DNA of 37,513 nucleotides. It comes from Candidatus Solibacter usitatus (GTDB taxonomy: Bacteria; Acidobacteriota; Terriglobia; Bryobacterales; Bryobacteraceae). The number at the start of each line of letters is the position of its first letter. Positions within the stretch are counted from its first letter, which is position 1. Shown in pieces: positions 1 through 9,092 of this stretch. The stretch is taken from the NCBI GenBank assembly GCA_016191645.1, contig JACPVQ010000134.1:1-37513 (forward strand). Reading direction: 5' to 3'. The notes beneath the pieces were generated by a model. That model made no database searches and was not told the DNA's origin. It saw only the letters and a list, made by a program, of their open reading frames with translations. The translations under genes and the position numbers were made by a program.

Positions 1-312
1 AGAGCCATTCTTGGTCTTCCCGACCCGGAATTGCAACGACAGGTAGCGGAAAAGTCGGCTTCTCAGGGCCTTTCTGTTCGGCAAGTTGAGCGGCTGGTTC
101 AAAAAATGACCGAACCGCGCGACGCAAAAAGTGAGGCCGAGGTAAGCAAACAGGATGCGAACGTCAAAGCTGCAGCGGCGGAACTCGAAAAGGTACTTGG
201 CACACGCGTGCGAATCGTCGAAAAATCGGATGAACGCGGACGAATCGAAATCGAATACTACAGCGGCGAAGAACTACACCGGCTGTATTCGATGATTGCC
301 GAAGGAAAGTAG
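1..312 (+). CDS. parB: Chromosome-partitioning protein ParB, C-terminal part (5' end outside window)
   Basis: The first codon of the window is already in frame and the reading frame stops at 310-312, so only about 103 C-terminal residues are visible. The segment LSVRQVERLVQK matches the end of the helix-turn-helix/linker region of ParB/Spo0J. The last 50 residues (LGTRVRIV ... GRIEIEYYSGEELHRLYSMI) match the ParB C-terminal dimerisation domain. ParB binds parS sites, spreads on DNA as a CTP-dependent clamp and works with ParA in chromosome segregation; parA normally lies just upstream and would be outside the window. The stop codon is two bases from the 3' end of a convergent tRNA gene, so the two transcripts probably overlap. 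No complete ParB is visible here. Confidence 0.9.
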   Translation, partial: RAILGLPDPELQRQVAEKSASQGLSVRQVERLVQKMTEPRDAKSEAEVSKQDANVKAAAAELEKVLGTRVRIVEKSDERGRIEIEYYSGEELHRLYSMIAEGK

Positions 313-314
313 GA

Positions 315-391
315 TGGTGCCGGCGGTAGGAGTCGAACCTACGACCTACGGATTATGAGACCGTCGCTCTAACCACCTGAGCTACACCGGC
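315..391 (-). tRNA. tRNA-Met (anticodon CAU)
   Basis: On the minus strand the sequence folds as a full cloverleaf. The acceptor stem is GCCGGTG (391-385) with CGCCGGC (325-319), the discriminator is A and CCA is encoded at 317-315. The D-arm is GCTC...GAGC and the T-arm is GTAGG-TTCGACT-CCTAC. The anticodon loop is CTCATAA, with CAU at 357-355. The 31-39 pair of the anticodon stem is a T-T mismatch. CAU is shared by elongator Met, initiator and lysidine-modified Ile2 tRNAs. The paired acceptor start excludes the initiator, and the overall sequence resembles elongator Met, but Ile2 cannot be excluded by eye. Confidence 0.93.
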
Positions 392-409
392 ACAGACCAA
401 CGCAACTCC

Positions 410-439
410 AGCGTACTGAACGGAAACGACCCATGTCAA
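410..439 (-). promoter_or_regulatory. Probable sigma70-type promoter of the tRNA gene
   Basis: On the minus strand a perfect TTGACA (439-434) is followed after 18 bp by TACGCT (415-410). This would start transcription about 12 bases before the tRNA 5' end at 391. The -35 box is exact; the -10 box is only a partial match to TATAAT. Confidence 0.5.
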
Positions 440-461
440 TGCTTCCGACTTCGCAGAATGG

Positions 462-491
462 TTGACACATGGTTGCTCCGGCCAGTAGATT
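462..491 (+). promoter_or_regulatory. Possible sigma70-type promoter at the wzt start
   Basis: An exact TTGACA (462-467) is followed after 18 bp by TAGATT (486-491), putting the predicted transcription start near 498. This lies inside the reading frame annotated from 469 and directly before an in-frame GTG at 499. If real, the message would be nearly leaderless and the protein would start ten codons later. No clear Shine-Dalgarno precedes the ATG at 469. Confidence 0.3.
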
Positions 492-1809
492 CGATAGTGT
501 GGCGAGCCCGGTCGTAGAGTTCCGTTCCGTATCGAAGAGCTACCCCATCTACAATTCGCCTGCAGATCGGTTGAAGGAACTGCTCACCCTCAATCGAATC
601 CGGCGGCACACCGACTTTTGGGCCCTGCGGGACATCTCATTGACCATCCAGCGCGGCGAGACCTTTTGCGTCATCGGAGAAAATGGCTCCGGCAAAAGCA
701 CGCTGCTCCAAATCATCGCGAGAATTCTGCACCCCTCCAGTGGCGACGTATGCGTTCGCGGCCGTGTGGCTGCACTCCTGGAACTGGGGTCGGGATTCAA
801 TCCGGAATTCTCCGGACGTGACAATGTCTATCTCAACGCCGCCATTCTCGGGCTGTCGTCATCGGAGATTGATCGCCGTTACCCAGAAATTGAAGCCTTC
901 GCGGAGATCGGCGACTTCATTCACCAACCCGTAAAAACCTACTCCAGCGGAATGGCGGTGCGTTTGGCATTCGCGGTCGCCATCAATGTTGATCCTGACA
1001 TTCTTTTGGTGGACGAGGCGCTGGCAGTCGGCGACATATATTTCCGCCAGCGCTGCATGCGAAAAGTTCATGAATTACGCGCACGTGGTGTGACCGTCAT
1101 CTTCGTCTCCCATGCGATTGGCGACGTGAAAGCAATTGGCGACAGGACTCTCTGGCTCGATAAAGGCTCCATCCGCGAGTTTGGCGCGACGGACGGCGTG
1201 GTTGCAAAGTACCTTGCTGCAATGGTTGAGAAAGACTCTGCCTACCTCGAACTGAAGAAGCCTGAGCCAGGCAAGAAGGCTCCCTCGCAAACTGCCCCGG
1301 AGATCGTTCGAACCATTCCCAACATCGATCATCGTTATGGCGATGGGCGCGCGGAAGTGTTGGGTATCAACGTCTACGATGCATTTGGGCAACAAGCATA
1401 TCTGCTGCATCCTGGATCGCGAGTGGTCGTTCGTATTAGCGTCCTTGCCCACGAGGATCTTGCGCTGCCGATTGTCGGTTTCATGCTTCGCAACCATCTT
1501 GGATTGGATTTCGCGGGGACCAACACTTCCCGCGAAGGACACGATCTGCCCCCCATGACCGCGGGAGACATTTTCACGGTGGACTTCCACATCGACCTTC
1601 CCGAACTTTATCCATCAACCTTCTCTTTCTCGCCGGCGATTGCCAACGGCACGCTGCACCATTACAAAAACTGCGATTGGATTGATAACGCACTCACCAT
1701 GCAAATGGGTCACTCAGACGGAACGGTCTACGGATTTCTCCACTTGCCCTGCCGCGTGGAATTGAATGCCTGTCTCGCATCGAAAGCGCCGGAGCAAGTA
1801 CTTGGCTGA
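469..1809 (+). CDS. wzt: Polysaccharide/O-antigen ABC export ATP-binding protein (Wzt type) with C-terminal carbohydrate-binding domain
   Basis: This 446-residue protein is the nucleotide-binding subunit of an ABC-2 exporter that moves undecaprenyl-linked glycans across the inner membrane. It has Walker A GENGSGKST (70-78), a signature loop YSSGMAVRLAFA and Walker B DILLVDEALAVGD. The region after about residue 285 has the length and beta-rich character of the Wzt C-terminal domain, which in the family recognises the modified glycan end. The expected partner permease (Wzm) is not adjacent; a Wzm-type permease lies 34.5 kb away at the right end on the other strand. The gene overlaps the following methyltransferase by up to 44 bases, implying cotranslation. 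The start is uncertain: ATG 469 has no good ribosome-binding site and GTG 499 is the alternative. Confidence 0.9.
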   Translation: MVAPASRFDSVASPVVEFRSVSKSYPIYNSPADRLKELLTLNRIRRHTDFWALRDISLTIQRGETFCVIGENGSGKSTLLQIIARILHPSSGDVCVRGRVAALLELGSGFNPEFSGRDNVYLNAAILGLSSSEIDRRYPEIEAFAEIGDFIHQPVKTYSSGMAVRLAFAVAINVDPDILLVDEALAVGDIYFRQRCMRKVHELRARGVTVIFVSHAIGDVKAIGDRTLWLDKGSIREFGATDGVVAKYLAAMVEKDSAYLELKKPEPGKKAPSQTAPEIVRTIPNIDHRYGDGRAEVLGINVYDAFGQQAYLLHPGSRVVVRISVLAHEDLALPIVGFMLRNHLGLDFAGTNTSREGHDLPPMTAGDIFTVDFHIDLPELYPSTFSFSPAIANGTLHHYKNCDWIDNALTMQMGHSDGTVYGFLHLPCRVELNACLASKAPEQVLG

Positions 1810-3052
1810 ATTTACCGGGGAACGAGTAATTCCAGGCCAGGTGGACCCTGACCTGTTCAACGAGCATTTTGCTCGCTACGCATTCGCCTCGCGGCTTGCG
1901 CGCAACCGGCGAGTTCTAGATGTCGCGTGTGGGACGGGATATGGCGTCGCCGAGTTAGCTTCGGTGGCAGCTTCCGTAACCGGTATCGACGTTTCGCCGG
2001 ACGCGATCGCCTACGCGCGTGACAACTTTACCAAAACTAACGTCATGTTCCAGGTTGCCGCAGCTGAGCAAACGCAACTGGAGCCCGCCTCTTTCGATTT
2101 GATCACAGCGTTTGAAATGATCGAACACTTGACTGACGCGAGAGCGTTCCTGGCCGAGGCCAAGCGGTTGTTGACTCCTACCGGGCAGTTGGTCGTCTCA
2201 ACCCCGAACCGCCTGTACTACGAGGAGACCCGCCGGGTTGCGGGACCCAACCCATTCCACACGCATGAATTCGATTTTGCGGAGTTCCAGAGCCTGCTTG
2301 CGGAGTTTTTTCCAAGCGTCCTCTTCTTCGTTCAAAACCACGCGGCAAGCATTGCCTTCCAGCCGTTAACGGAGGCGACGGCCACTCAAGTCCGGCGCGA
2401 GGCGAAAGGCGCCACGCCTGAGGAGTCCCATTTCTTTTTGGCGGTTGCCGCCACAGCGCCGCAAACAGGATCTCCTACATTTGTATATATTCCCGCAACC
2501 ACTAATGTCCTGGGGGAGCGGGAGCACCACATTTCGAAACTTGAGGCAGAGCGGGCCCAGAAAGACAGATGGCTTGAGAACGCACTCCGGGAGCACGAAG
2601 AACTGCTCACACAACATCGCGGCCTAAAGGGCGAGCTAGAGCAGCGGAACGAGTGGGCCAAGAAGCTCGATGTCGAACTTCTGGCGTCCCAGCAACGCGT
2701 CGTCCAGCTACAGGACGAGCTTGCCTCGGAGCAGCAGTCGGCCAGAGAAAACGCACGTGTTTACGATGCAAAGATAGCCGAGTTGGAAAAGGACGTTGAG
2801 GCAAGAACCGTCTGGGCTGTGGAGACGGAGAAACGGTTAACATCGGAATTACAGGCCAAGTGCGAAGAGCTCGCAGAGGCTGTGAAGCTGCTAAACACTG
2901 CTGAAGCGACAGTCGACGAACGTACCAAGTGGGCGCAAAATTTGCAATCCGAAATCGAGTTGCTGCAGGGACAGTTGTCGGCCGTAAATGCGTCACGCTG
3001 GTTCCGCGTTGGCCGGACCATGGGGCTCGGGCCCAAGCTACTACCTAAATAG
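1766..3052 (+). CDS. SAM-dependent methyltransferase with long C-terminal coiled coil
   Basis: This 428-residue protein begins with a class I methyltransferase domain (about residues 15-200). The glycine-rich SAM loop is VLDVACGTGYG (50-60), with an acidic residue at the end of strand 2 (TGIDVS) and FEMIEHL further on. Residues of about 250-405 are heptad-rich and highly charged, typical of a coiled coil. The C-terminal tail ASRWFRVGRTMGLGP resembles tails of surface-glycan biosynthesis proteins. The domain arrangement recalls WbdD-like chain-terminating methyltransferases that set glycan length through a coiled coil and supply the end group read by Wzt; that role is inferred from position and architecture. 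ATG 1766 overlaps wzt by 44 bases. A TTG at 1802, preceded by GGAG, is an alternative start overlapping by 8 bases. Confidence 0.85.
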   Translation: MPVSHRKRRSKYLAEFTGERVIPGQVDPDLFNEHFARYAFASRLARNRRVLDVACGTGYGVAELASVAASVTGIDVSPDAIAYARDNFTKTNVMFQVAAAEQTQLEPASFDLITAFEMIEHLTDARAFLAEAKRLLTPTGQLVVSTPNRLYYEETRRVAGPNPFHTHEFDFAEFQSLLAEFFPSVLFFVQNHAASIAFQPLTEATATQVRREAKGATPEESHFFLAVAATAPQTGSPTFVYIPATTNVLGEREHHISKLEAERAQKDRWLENALREHEELLTQHRGLKGELEQRNEWAKKLDVELLASQQRVVQLQDELASEQQSARENARVYDAKIAELEKDVEARTVWAVETEKRLTSELQAKCEELAEAVKLLNTAEATVDERTKWAQNLQSEIELLQGQLSAVNASRWFRVGRTMGLGPKLLPK

Positions 3053-3053
3053 C

Positions 3054-5402
3054 ATGAGGACATTCCTTCGCCTCCTGCGCGGTCTTCCCCTAATCGTAGT
3101 TGCGCCATTCCTTCTGTGCATCTCATTCCTCGCGATCGCATTCGCCGATCTGCTCTACTTCCTCGCAGGACGTCGCAGACTGCCTGGTGATACACGCGCC
3201 CGTACCACGTCAGCTTCCGTTGTAATCCCAAATTGGAATGGCAGGGACCTGCTCGAAAAATATCTTCCTTCCGTAATCGCCGCGATGACGGGGAATCCCG
3301 GCAACGAAATTATCGTAGTCGACAATGGATCCACGGACGGCAGTGTGCAATACCTGCATCAGTCTTTCCCGCAAGTGAAGGTCCTGGCTCTGCCAAAGAA
3401 CCTCGGATTTGGCGGAGGTTCCAACGCCGGCTTTCAGGCTGCTTCGAATGACATTGTCGTTCTGTTGAACAGCGATATGCGCGTGTCGCCGGACTTTCTC
3501 GGCCCGCTGCTTGACGGGTTTCATGATGAGAAGGTCTTCGCCGTTGCGTGCCAGATCCTATTCACCGATCCCGCCAAGCCGCGCGAAGAGAGCGGCCTCA
3601 CGCAAGTGTGGTGGGACCGTGGCCGCATCGGTGTACGGCACCGGATCGACGACGAGATCCACGAACTCTTTCCCTGCTTCTATCCCGGCGGCGGCTCCAG
3701 CGCCTTCGATCGAAGAAAGTTTCTGGAGTTGGGTGGATTTGATCACTTGCTGCGGCCGTTCTATTTGGAGGACACGGACCTTGGCATGCAGGCGTGGAAA
3801 CGCGGTTGGAAAGTTTATTATCAGCCCCGCAGCCTTGTCTGGCATGAACATCGCGGAACGATTGGAAAGACTTTTTCGCGAGAATACATCGACTCGATCA
3901 TCCAGAAAAACTTCCTCCTCTTCCTATGGAAGAACACGCATTCGCCTCAACGAATCTTCAGTCATTTCATGCGAACCGCTGCGGATGCGATCATCACCTG
4001 GATAGCCGGGCCGTCGCCGGAACGGACGTCACTCGGCGCGATTCTCAGAGCGTTCCCGCAGTTGCCGGCAGCCCTGCAAGCACGATGGAAAGCCCGCTCC
4101 CTGGCGGTTGTTTCTGACGAGGAGGCTTTCCGCCGCCCACTCGGCGGATATTTCCATGACCGGTTTGGCGTGGCGGACACCTCGGCCGGCCTCAACGTAC
4201 TTTTCCTTTCCCCGTATGGAATCTATCCTCCGGTCCATGGAGGCGCACTCTTCATGTACGGCACGACAAAGGCTCTCGCCGCGCGATGCCGCCTTCACTT
4301 GGTGGCGGTTTTGGACGAAGATTGGCAAGTCGAACAGCACCAACCGCTGACAAACCTCTGTGCATCGCACGACTTTCTCGTAAGACTGCCGAATAAAACT
4401 TTCACTTTCGGAGCACTGCAACCACACGCAGTCTCGGAGTTCGCGCACGCGGACCTCGATTGGATTCTGCACCGCCAGATCTACTTGAATAAAGTGGACG
4501 TTCTCCAAATCGATTACACAAACATGGGACAGTATGCCGGTGACTATAACCGCATTGTCACCGCCCTCTTCGAGCACGACATCTACTTCCAATCGATTGG
4601 TAGGGGCCTGCAGCAACGCGGGCCTGTTTTCCGCAAGATGTCGGCTGGGTTCGAATATCTTCGCGCATTGCGATTTGAGATGCGTACTCTGCCGAAGATG
4701 GACCTCATCCAGACTTGCACCGAGGAAAACTCTGCCTACTTGTTTTCCTTTCTTCCACAGCTTCGCGACCGCACCGATGCGACGCTCCGCGCCGGCATCG
4801 ATACCACTCCTTATCGCAAGTACACAGGTCATCGAGAGCCTCTGACCATGTTGTTCGTGGGCAGCTTTCGCCACGTCCCCAATGCCGAGGCGCTCACTTG
4901 GTTCGTCAAGCACGTGCTCCCTCGTGTGACGGCGCGCGAGGACGCTGCCCGTTTGGTAATCATCGGCTCTGACCCTCCGCCGCGCCATTCGCTTCCCATT
5001 GCCGACCGCCACATTGAAATCCGGGGCTTTGTGGAAGACCTGCACGAGCCCTTCTCCCGCTACGCCGTCTTTGTATGTCCCATCCTCAGCGGCTCCGGCG
5101 TGCGCGTGAAGCTCATCGAAGCGTTCTGCACGGGCATTCCCGTAGTGTCTACCCGCATTGGCGCGGAAGGATTGGCGACAAAAGACGGGGAGATCTGCCG
5201 CCTCGCTGACGATCCCAATCAATTCGCCGAACAGATTCTGGAGATTTTCGCAAAGCCGGAAGAGTCGATTGCAATGGCGGAGCGCGCCTATGAATTCTCC
5301 ACCACCCACCGCGACATTGCAAAGATGACCGACCGTCTCGTGGAAAGTTACCATACGGCGCTGGCCAAGAAACGCAAAAGTGCACTCGCTGGCTTACCAT
5401 AG
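3054..5402 (+). CDS. Bifunctional glycosyltransferase: membrane anchor, GT2 domain, GT4-like domain
   Basis: I chose ATG 3054, which follows the methyltransferase stop by one base, giving 782 residues; the frame is open upstream but inside the previous gene. Residues of about 11-38 form a hydrophobic membrane segment. A GT2 (GT-A fold) domain follows: SVVIPNWNG (55-63), DNGSTDGS and the NSDMR metal-binding region, then a second acidic motif LEDTDLG. From about residue 375 (LNVLFLSPYGIYPPVHGG) a GT-B domain of GT4/glycosyl group 1 type begins, with MLFVGSFRHVPNAEAL and the donor-site stretch PILSGSGVRVKLIEAFCTGIPVV. The protein probably adds two sugars in sequence to a lipid-linked surface glycan at the inner membrane. 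Substrates cannot be read from the sequence. Confidence 0.88.
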   Translation: MRTFLRLLRGLPLIVVAPFLLCISFLAIAFADLLYFLAGRRRLPGDTRARTTSASVVIPNWNGRDLLEKYLPSVIAAMTGNPGNEIIVVDNGSTDGSVQYLHQSFPQVKVLALPKNLGFGGGSNAGFQAASNDIVVLLNSDMRVSPDFLGPLLDGFHDEKVFAVACQILFTDPAKPREESGLTQVWWDRGRIGVRHRIDDEIHELFPCFYPGGGSSAFDRRKFLELGGFDHLLRPFYLEDTDLGMQAWKRGWKVYYQPRSLVWHEHRGTIGKTFSREYIDSIIQKNFLLFLWKNTHSPQRIFSHFMRTAADAIITWIAGPSPERTSLGAILRAFPQLPAALQARWKARSLAVVSDEEAFRRPLGGYFHDRFGVADTSAGLNVLFLSPYGIYPPVHGGALFMYGTTKALAARCRLHLVAVLDEDWQVEQHQPLTNLCASHDFLVRLPNKTFTFGALQPHAVSEFAHADLDWILHRQIYLNKVDVLQIDYTNMGQYAGDYNRIVTALFEHDIYFQSIGRGLQQRGPVFRKMSAGFEYLRALRFEMRTLPKMDLIQTCTEENSAYLFSFLPQLRDRTDATLRAGIDTTPYRKYTGHREPLTMLFVGSFRHVPNAEALTWFVKHVLPRVTAREDAARLVIIGSDPPPRHSLPIADRHIEIRGFVEDLHEPFSRYAVFVCPILSGSGVRVKLIEAFCTGIPVVSTRIGAEGLATKDGEICRLADDPNQFAEQILEIFAKPEESIAMAERAYEFSTTHRDIAKMTDRLVESYHTALAKKRKSALAGLP

Positions 5403-7773
5403 TAGATTGCCGCGCATCGATTCTCCGTTCCCGTCGAAACCTATCAGTTGGCCGCAGATCTACCTCGGAGTCGCACTGACGACTCTCGCCACGCTCATTC
5501 TTGAGCTGTCCCTCACCCGCATCTTCTCCGTCGTCTTCCACTACCATTTCGCCTTTCTCGCCATTTCCATCGCCCTCTTTGGATTGGGCGCTGGCGGAGT
5601 GCTTAGTTATTGGCTCAAGTCCAAAAGCAGTAAACTTTTCTCCCGTATCGGAATCCTATCGACCGTCAACGCCATCCTCGTTCCGGGGTCATTGCTGTTT
5701 CTCCTGACGCGAGATTCCGAATTCGACACCTTGTTGCTTGCCATTGTTTACTTCACGTCCGCCATCCCCTTCATCGCCTCCGGAGCTGTCGTCGCGACGG
5801 TGATCGCGGAAACCATCGAACGCGTGGACCGCGTCTACTTTTTCGATCTGCTTGGCGCGGCTGGTGGATGCCTTCTTCTTGTCCCGTTTCTGAATTACCT
5901 CGGCGGACCCAACGCCGTTATCGCGACGGGAGTACTCTATGCGGTTGCCGGCGCAATCTGGTTCCACGTCGAAGGACGAATTCAAGGCCGCGCCGCTGCC
6001 GTCCTTATCGCGCTCGCCTTGACCGCGTTAGTTGTATTGAACATTAAGAAGCCCGTAGTCGAAGTTCAGTTCGCAAAGGGCCAGCGTCTGCCCGCCGAAG
6101 CATTCACGAAGTGGAATCTCTTTTCCCGCATTGGCGTTCAGGACGACAAAAACCTGATCGTGATCGACGCCGATGCTTCCACCGGAATTCCCACGATGGA
6201 TCTCGATCACATGCAGCCGGCAGATCGCAAAAACCTCATGACGGAAGGTCCTTCACTTCCCTACTGGATCAAGCCAGGCGCGAAGACGCTCGTGATAGGG
6301 TCCGGCGGCGGCTACGACGTGGCGCGCGCCATCGCGTCGGGAAGCAAGGACGTGACCGCCGTTGAAATTAATCCCATCATTGCCAACACCGTGATGCGCG
6401 ACAAATTCGCGGGCAAGAGCCGGCGCATCTATTTCCGTCCCGAAGTGCGCGTCTTTGTCGAAGATGGCCGCAGCTTCGCGCGCCGCAGCGGTGAGAAGTA
6501 TCAGGTGATCCAGGCAACCTTGGTCGACACATGGGCATCCACGGCTGCCGGCGCATTCGCTCTCACCGAGAACAATCTTTATACATCCGAGGCATTCCAC
6601 GATTACCTGAGTCACCTCACCGACGATGGCATTCTTGCCTTCACCCGCTGGGGCTTCGAGCCGCCGCGCGAGTCTCTGCGCCTTCTCGCTTTGGCGCGGG
6701 AAGCGTTGCTGCAATTGGGCGAAAAGAATCCGGCGCTTCACGTAGTCATTGGCCGCGAAAGGGCGAACCTGTTACAGGGATGGGGAGCGACGGACACCGT
6801 CATCATTACTCGCAAGCCGATCACCGCCGCGCAAATTCCAACATTGAAGGCAGCCCTCGCCGACGCTGCTCTCACCGCCCTCTACTATCCTGGCATCCTG
6901 GATTCGACAGCCTTTTCTCAATATCTTTCCGCGCCCGATCCTGCAAGTTTCTATGCCGGCTATCGCTACAACGTGACCCCGGTCAGCGACGACCGGCCAT
7001 TCTTCTTTTTCACCGTCCAGCCCAGGGACGTACTTCAATTTTTCGGCACCGCCTACAGAGAGTCCGCCGATTACAAGATCAACAAAGCTGTTCCGCTTTT
7101 GTTCGGTTTAGTCGGTATCAGTATTCTGGCGATGGTCATCACTCTCGCCCTGCCGCCGCTTCTTTTGGGCACGCGCCTCCCGGCGGAAAAAGGGGTGCGG
7201 CGCTATCTGCTCTACTTCGCGGCGATCGGTACCGGCTACATTCTGGTTCAAGTGGCACTGATTCAGAAGTTCGTTCTCTTCCTTGGCCATCCCACTTACG
7301 CGCTCACTGTAATTATCTTCTCGATGCTGCTTTCGAGCGGAATCGGAAGCGGTTTGAGCGGCCGCTTCTTACGCAACACAACGAAGTCCTGGATGAGAAC
7401 GCTGGCTATTATCGCGGCGCTCGTGGCTGTCTTGGCGCTTGTTGCCGGCCCGATCACACGCATGGGAGTCGGCTTGCCGCTATGGGTGAAGATGTCCATT
7501 GCGATTGTGATGATTGCTCCAGCCGGCTTCTTTATGGGAATGCCCTTCCCCGCGGGTTTGGCGTACCTGGAACGTCGTCACTCGCCCTCGGTGCGCTGGG
7601 CCTGGTCTCTCAACGCCGCTTCCAGCGTTACAGGATCAGCCTTCGCCATGGTGCTGGCGCTTTACTTGGGCTTACAGGCAACGCTGCTGATCGGAGGCCT
7701 GTGCTACCTTCTGGCATTATTCGTGATTCGGCTTGAGCAGCCCACACTTGCGTCCGGCGGCCCAGCGCAATAG
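5380..7773 (+). CDS. Membrane-integrated spermidine-synthase-like (SAM-binding) protein
   Basis: This 797-residue protein has three parts. An N-terminal block of about six or seven hydrophobic helices (roughly 28-225) is followed by a soluble Rossmann domain, whose glycine motif LVIGSGGGYDVARAI (about 303-317) and VTAVEIN resemble spermidine synthase. A C-terminal block of about seven helices (roughly 570-785) ends the protein. Such fusions are often annotated as spermine/spermidine synthase family, but the hydrophobic domains suggest a different membrane-linked role. I do not claim polyamine synthesis. The start is GTG 5380, overlapping the glycosyltransferase by 23 bases; TTG 5407 is possible. 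It is the fourth gene of a close-packed plus-strand run. Confidence 0.8.
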   Translation: MHSLAYHSRLPRIDSPFPSKPISWPQIYLGVALTTLATLILELSLTRIFSVVFHYHFAFLAISIALFGLGAGGVLSYWLKSKSSKLFSRIGILSTVNAILVPGSLLFLLTRDSEFDTLLLAIVYFTSAIPFIASGAVVATVIAETIERVDRVYFFDLLGAAGGCLLLVPFLNYLGGPNAVIATGVLYAVAGAIWFHVEGRIQGRAAAVLIALALTALVVLNIKKPVVEVQFAKGQRLPAEAFTKWNLFSRIGVQDDKNLIVIDADASTGIPTMDLDHMQPADRKNLMTEGPSLPYWIKPGAKTLVIGSGGGYDVARAIASGSKDVTAVEINPIIANTVMRDKFAGKSRRIYFRPEVRVFVEDGRSFARRSGEKYQVIQATLVDTWASTAAGAFALTENNLYTSEAFHDYLSHLTDDGILAFTRWGFEPPRESLRLLALAREALLQLGEKNPALHVVIGRERANLLQGWGATDTVIITRKPITAAQIPTLKAALADAALTALYYPGILDSTAFSQYLSAPDPASFYAGYRYNVTPVSDDRPFFFFTVQPRDVLQFFGTAYRESADYKINKAVPLLFGLVGISILAMVITLALPPLLLGTRLPAEKGVRRYLLYFAAIGTGYILVQVALIQKFVLFLGHPTYALTVIIFSMLLSSGIGSGLSGRFLRNTTKSWMRTLAIIAALVAVLALVAGPITRMGVGLPLWVKMSIAIVMIAPAGFFMGMPFPAGLAYLERRHSPSVRWAWSLNAASSVTGSAFAMVLALYLGLQATLLIGGLCYLLALFVIRLEQPTLASGGPAQ

Positions 7774-7808
7774 AATCATATCCAACCACCGATTTCTGGA
7801 GGGCTAGG

Positions 7809-9092
7809 ATGGCATTCAACTGCGATTGTGACGGCGCACGACGCCGGGACTTTCTCAAGCTCGGCATGCTGGGCTTGGGTAATCTCTCTCTCCCGTCGTT
7901 CCTCGGCGCTCAAACCAAGAGCAAAGAGAAGTCGTTCATCTTTGTTTGGCTGGCCGGAGGCCCGCCGCAAATGGATATGTACGACATGAAGCCTGACGCT
8001 CCCGGCGACATTCGCGGCGAGTTCAAACCGGTCCGCTCAAAACTTTCCGGCCTCGATATGTGCGAGTTGTTGCCCAAGACTGCCGCGGTTGCCGACAAAC
8101 TCTGCCTTCTGCGTTCAGTCACATCTGTGGACTTGGGCTCGCACGAACGCTCTTCACGATATCTGCAAACCGGCGTTCTGCCCGTTCCCAATATGGACTT
8201 CGCTTCCTTTGGGTCCGTGTTCACAAAGGAAAAGAAACTTCACGGCGAGATGCCGCCATTCGTCGGCGTCCAGAAACCCATCGAACGCGGCTGGGGCGGA
8301 GGATTCCTCGGCTCCCATTACGATCCATTCATGGCGGGCGATCCGAATGAAAAGAATTACCGCGTTCGCGACTTGCTGCCGCCGCAAGGTATCACTCTCG
8401 ACCGCATTGGCCGCCGCCGTGAAATTCTCAACGAGTTCAATCAAGCCTGGCGCACCGTGGATACCGAGGCGAAACTTAATTCCTATTCGCCCGCTGTGGA
8501 ACAGGCTTACAACATGGTCTATTCGGAAAAGGTGCTGAAGGCTTTCGACATTCATGCCGAGCCGGAAAAAATGCGCGATACCTACGGGCGCACGCAGATT
8601 GGCCAAGGACTGTTGATGGCTCGACGCCTGGTGGAGAATGGGGTCCGCGCCGTCAGTGTTTGGATGGGCGGTTGGGATACGCACTCCAACAATTTCACTT
8701 CGCTTAAGAGCAAGCTGCTGCCGCCGCTCGATATGGGATTCGGCGCGCTTGTAGCGGATCTGGATCAGCGCGGGCTTCTGGAAAACACGCTCGTCGTGCA
8801 GATCGGCGAATTCGGCAGAACGCCGAAGGTCAACAAGCAGGCGGGCAGAGATCATTGGCCGAAAGCGTTCAGCGTCGTGCTTGCCGGTGGCGGTATGAAA
8901 CGCGGGACGGTGATTGGCGCAACGGACAAACACGCAGCGGAGGTAACCGACCGGCCCATCACGGTGGAAGACCTGTCGGCCACCATCTTTACCGCGCTCG
9001 GCGTCGATATACACGCCCTCAATCACACACCGGAGGGCCGTCCCATCGCCGTAGTCAACGGAGGAAAGCCCGTTGCGGAAGCTTTCGCTTAG
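7809..9092 (+). CDS. DUF1501 family protein, Tat-exported
   Basis: This 427-residue protein is preceded by a good ribosome-binding site (GGAGG ending about 8 bases before the ATG). Its N terminus carries a Tat signal with RRDFLK at residues 12-17 and a hydrophobic stretch ending LGAQ. The body matches DUF1501: FVWLAGGPPQMDMYDMKP, GGWDTHSNN, GEFGRTP and DHWPKAFSVVLAGGGMKRG. DUF1501 proteins have an alkaline-phosphatase/sulfatase-like fold and abound in planctomycetes and acidobacteria, usually beside DUF1549/DUF1553 proteins. Here that partner is absent and a formylglycine-generating-enzyme-like gene follows with overlap. The exact reaction is unknown. Confidence 0.88.
   Translation: MAFNCDCDGARRRDFLKLGMLGLGNLSLPSFLGAQTKSKEKSFIFVWLAGGPPQMDMYDMKPDAPGDIRGEFKPVRSKLSGLDMCELLPKTAAVADKLCLLRSVTSVDLGSHERSSRYLQTGVLPVPNMDFASFGSVFTKEKKLHGEMPPFVGVQKPIERGWGGGFLGSHYDPFMAGDPNEKNYRVRDLLPPQGITLDRIGRRREILNEFNQAWRTVDTEAKLNSYSPAVEQAYNMVYSEKVLKAFDIHAEPEKMRDTYGRTQIGQGLLMARRLVENGVRAVSVWMGGWDTHSNNFTSLKSKLLPPLDMGFGALVADLDQRGLLENTLVVQIGEFGRTPKVNKQAGRDHWPKAFSVVLAGGGMKRGTVIGATDKHAAEVTDRPITVEDLSATIFTALGVDIHALNHTPEGRPIAVVNGGKPVAEAFA

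Noticed and set aside
4029-5354. A 441-codon minus-strand frame
   Set aside because: It is a shadow of the glycosyltransferase in GC-biased codons, with no recognisable domain.
6531-7736. A 401-codon plus-strand frame
   Set aside because: It is an alternative frame of the membrane spermidine-synthase-like gene; it is rich in Arg, Ser and His and lacks domain features.
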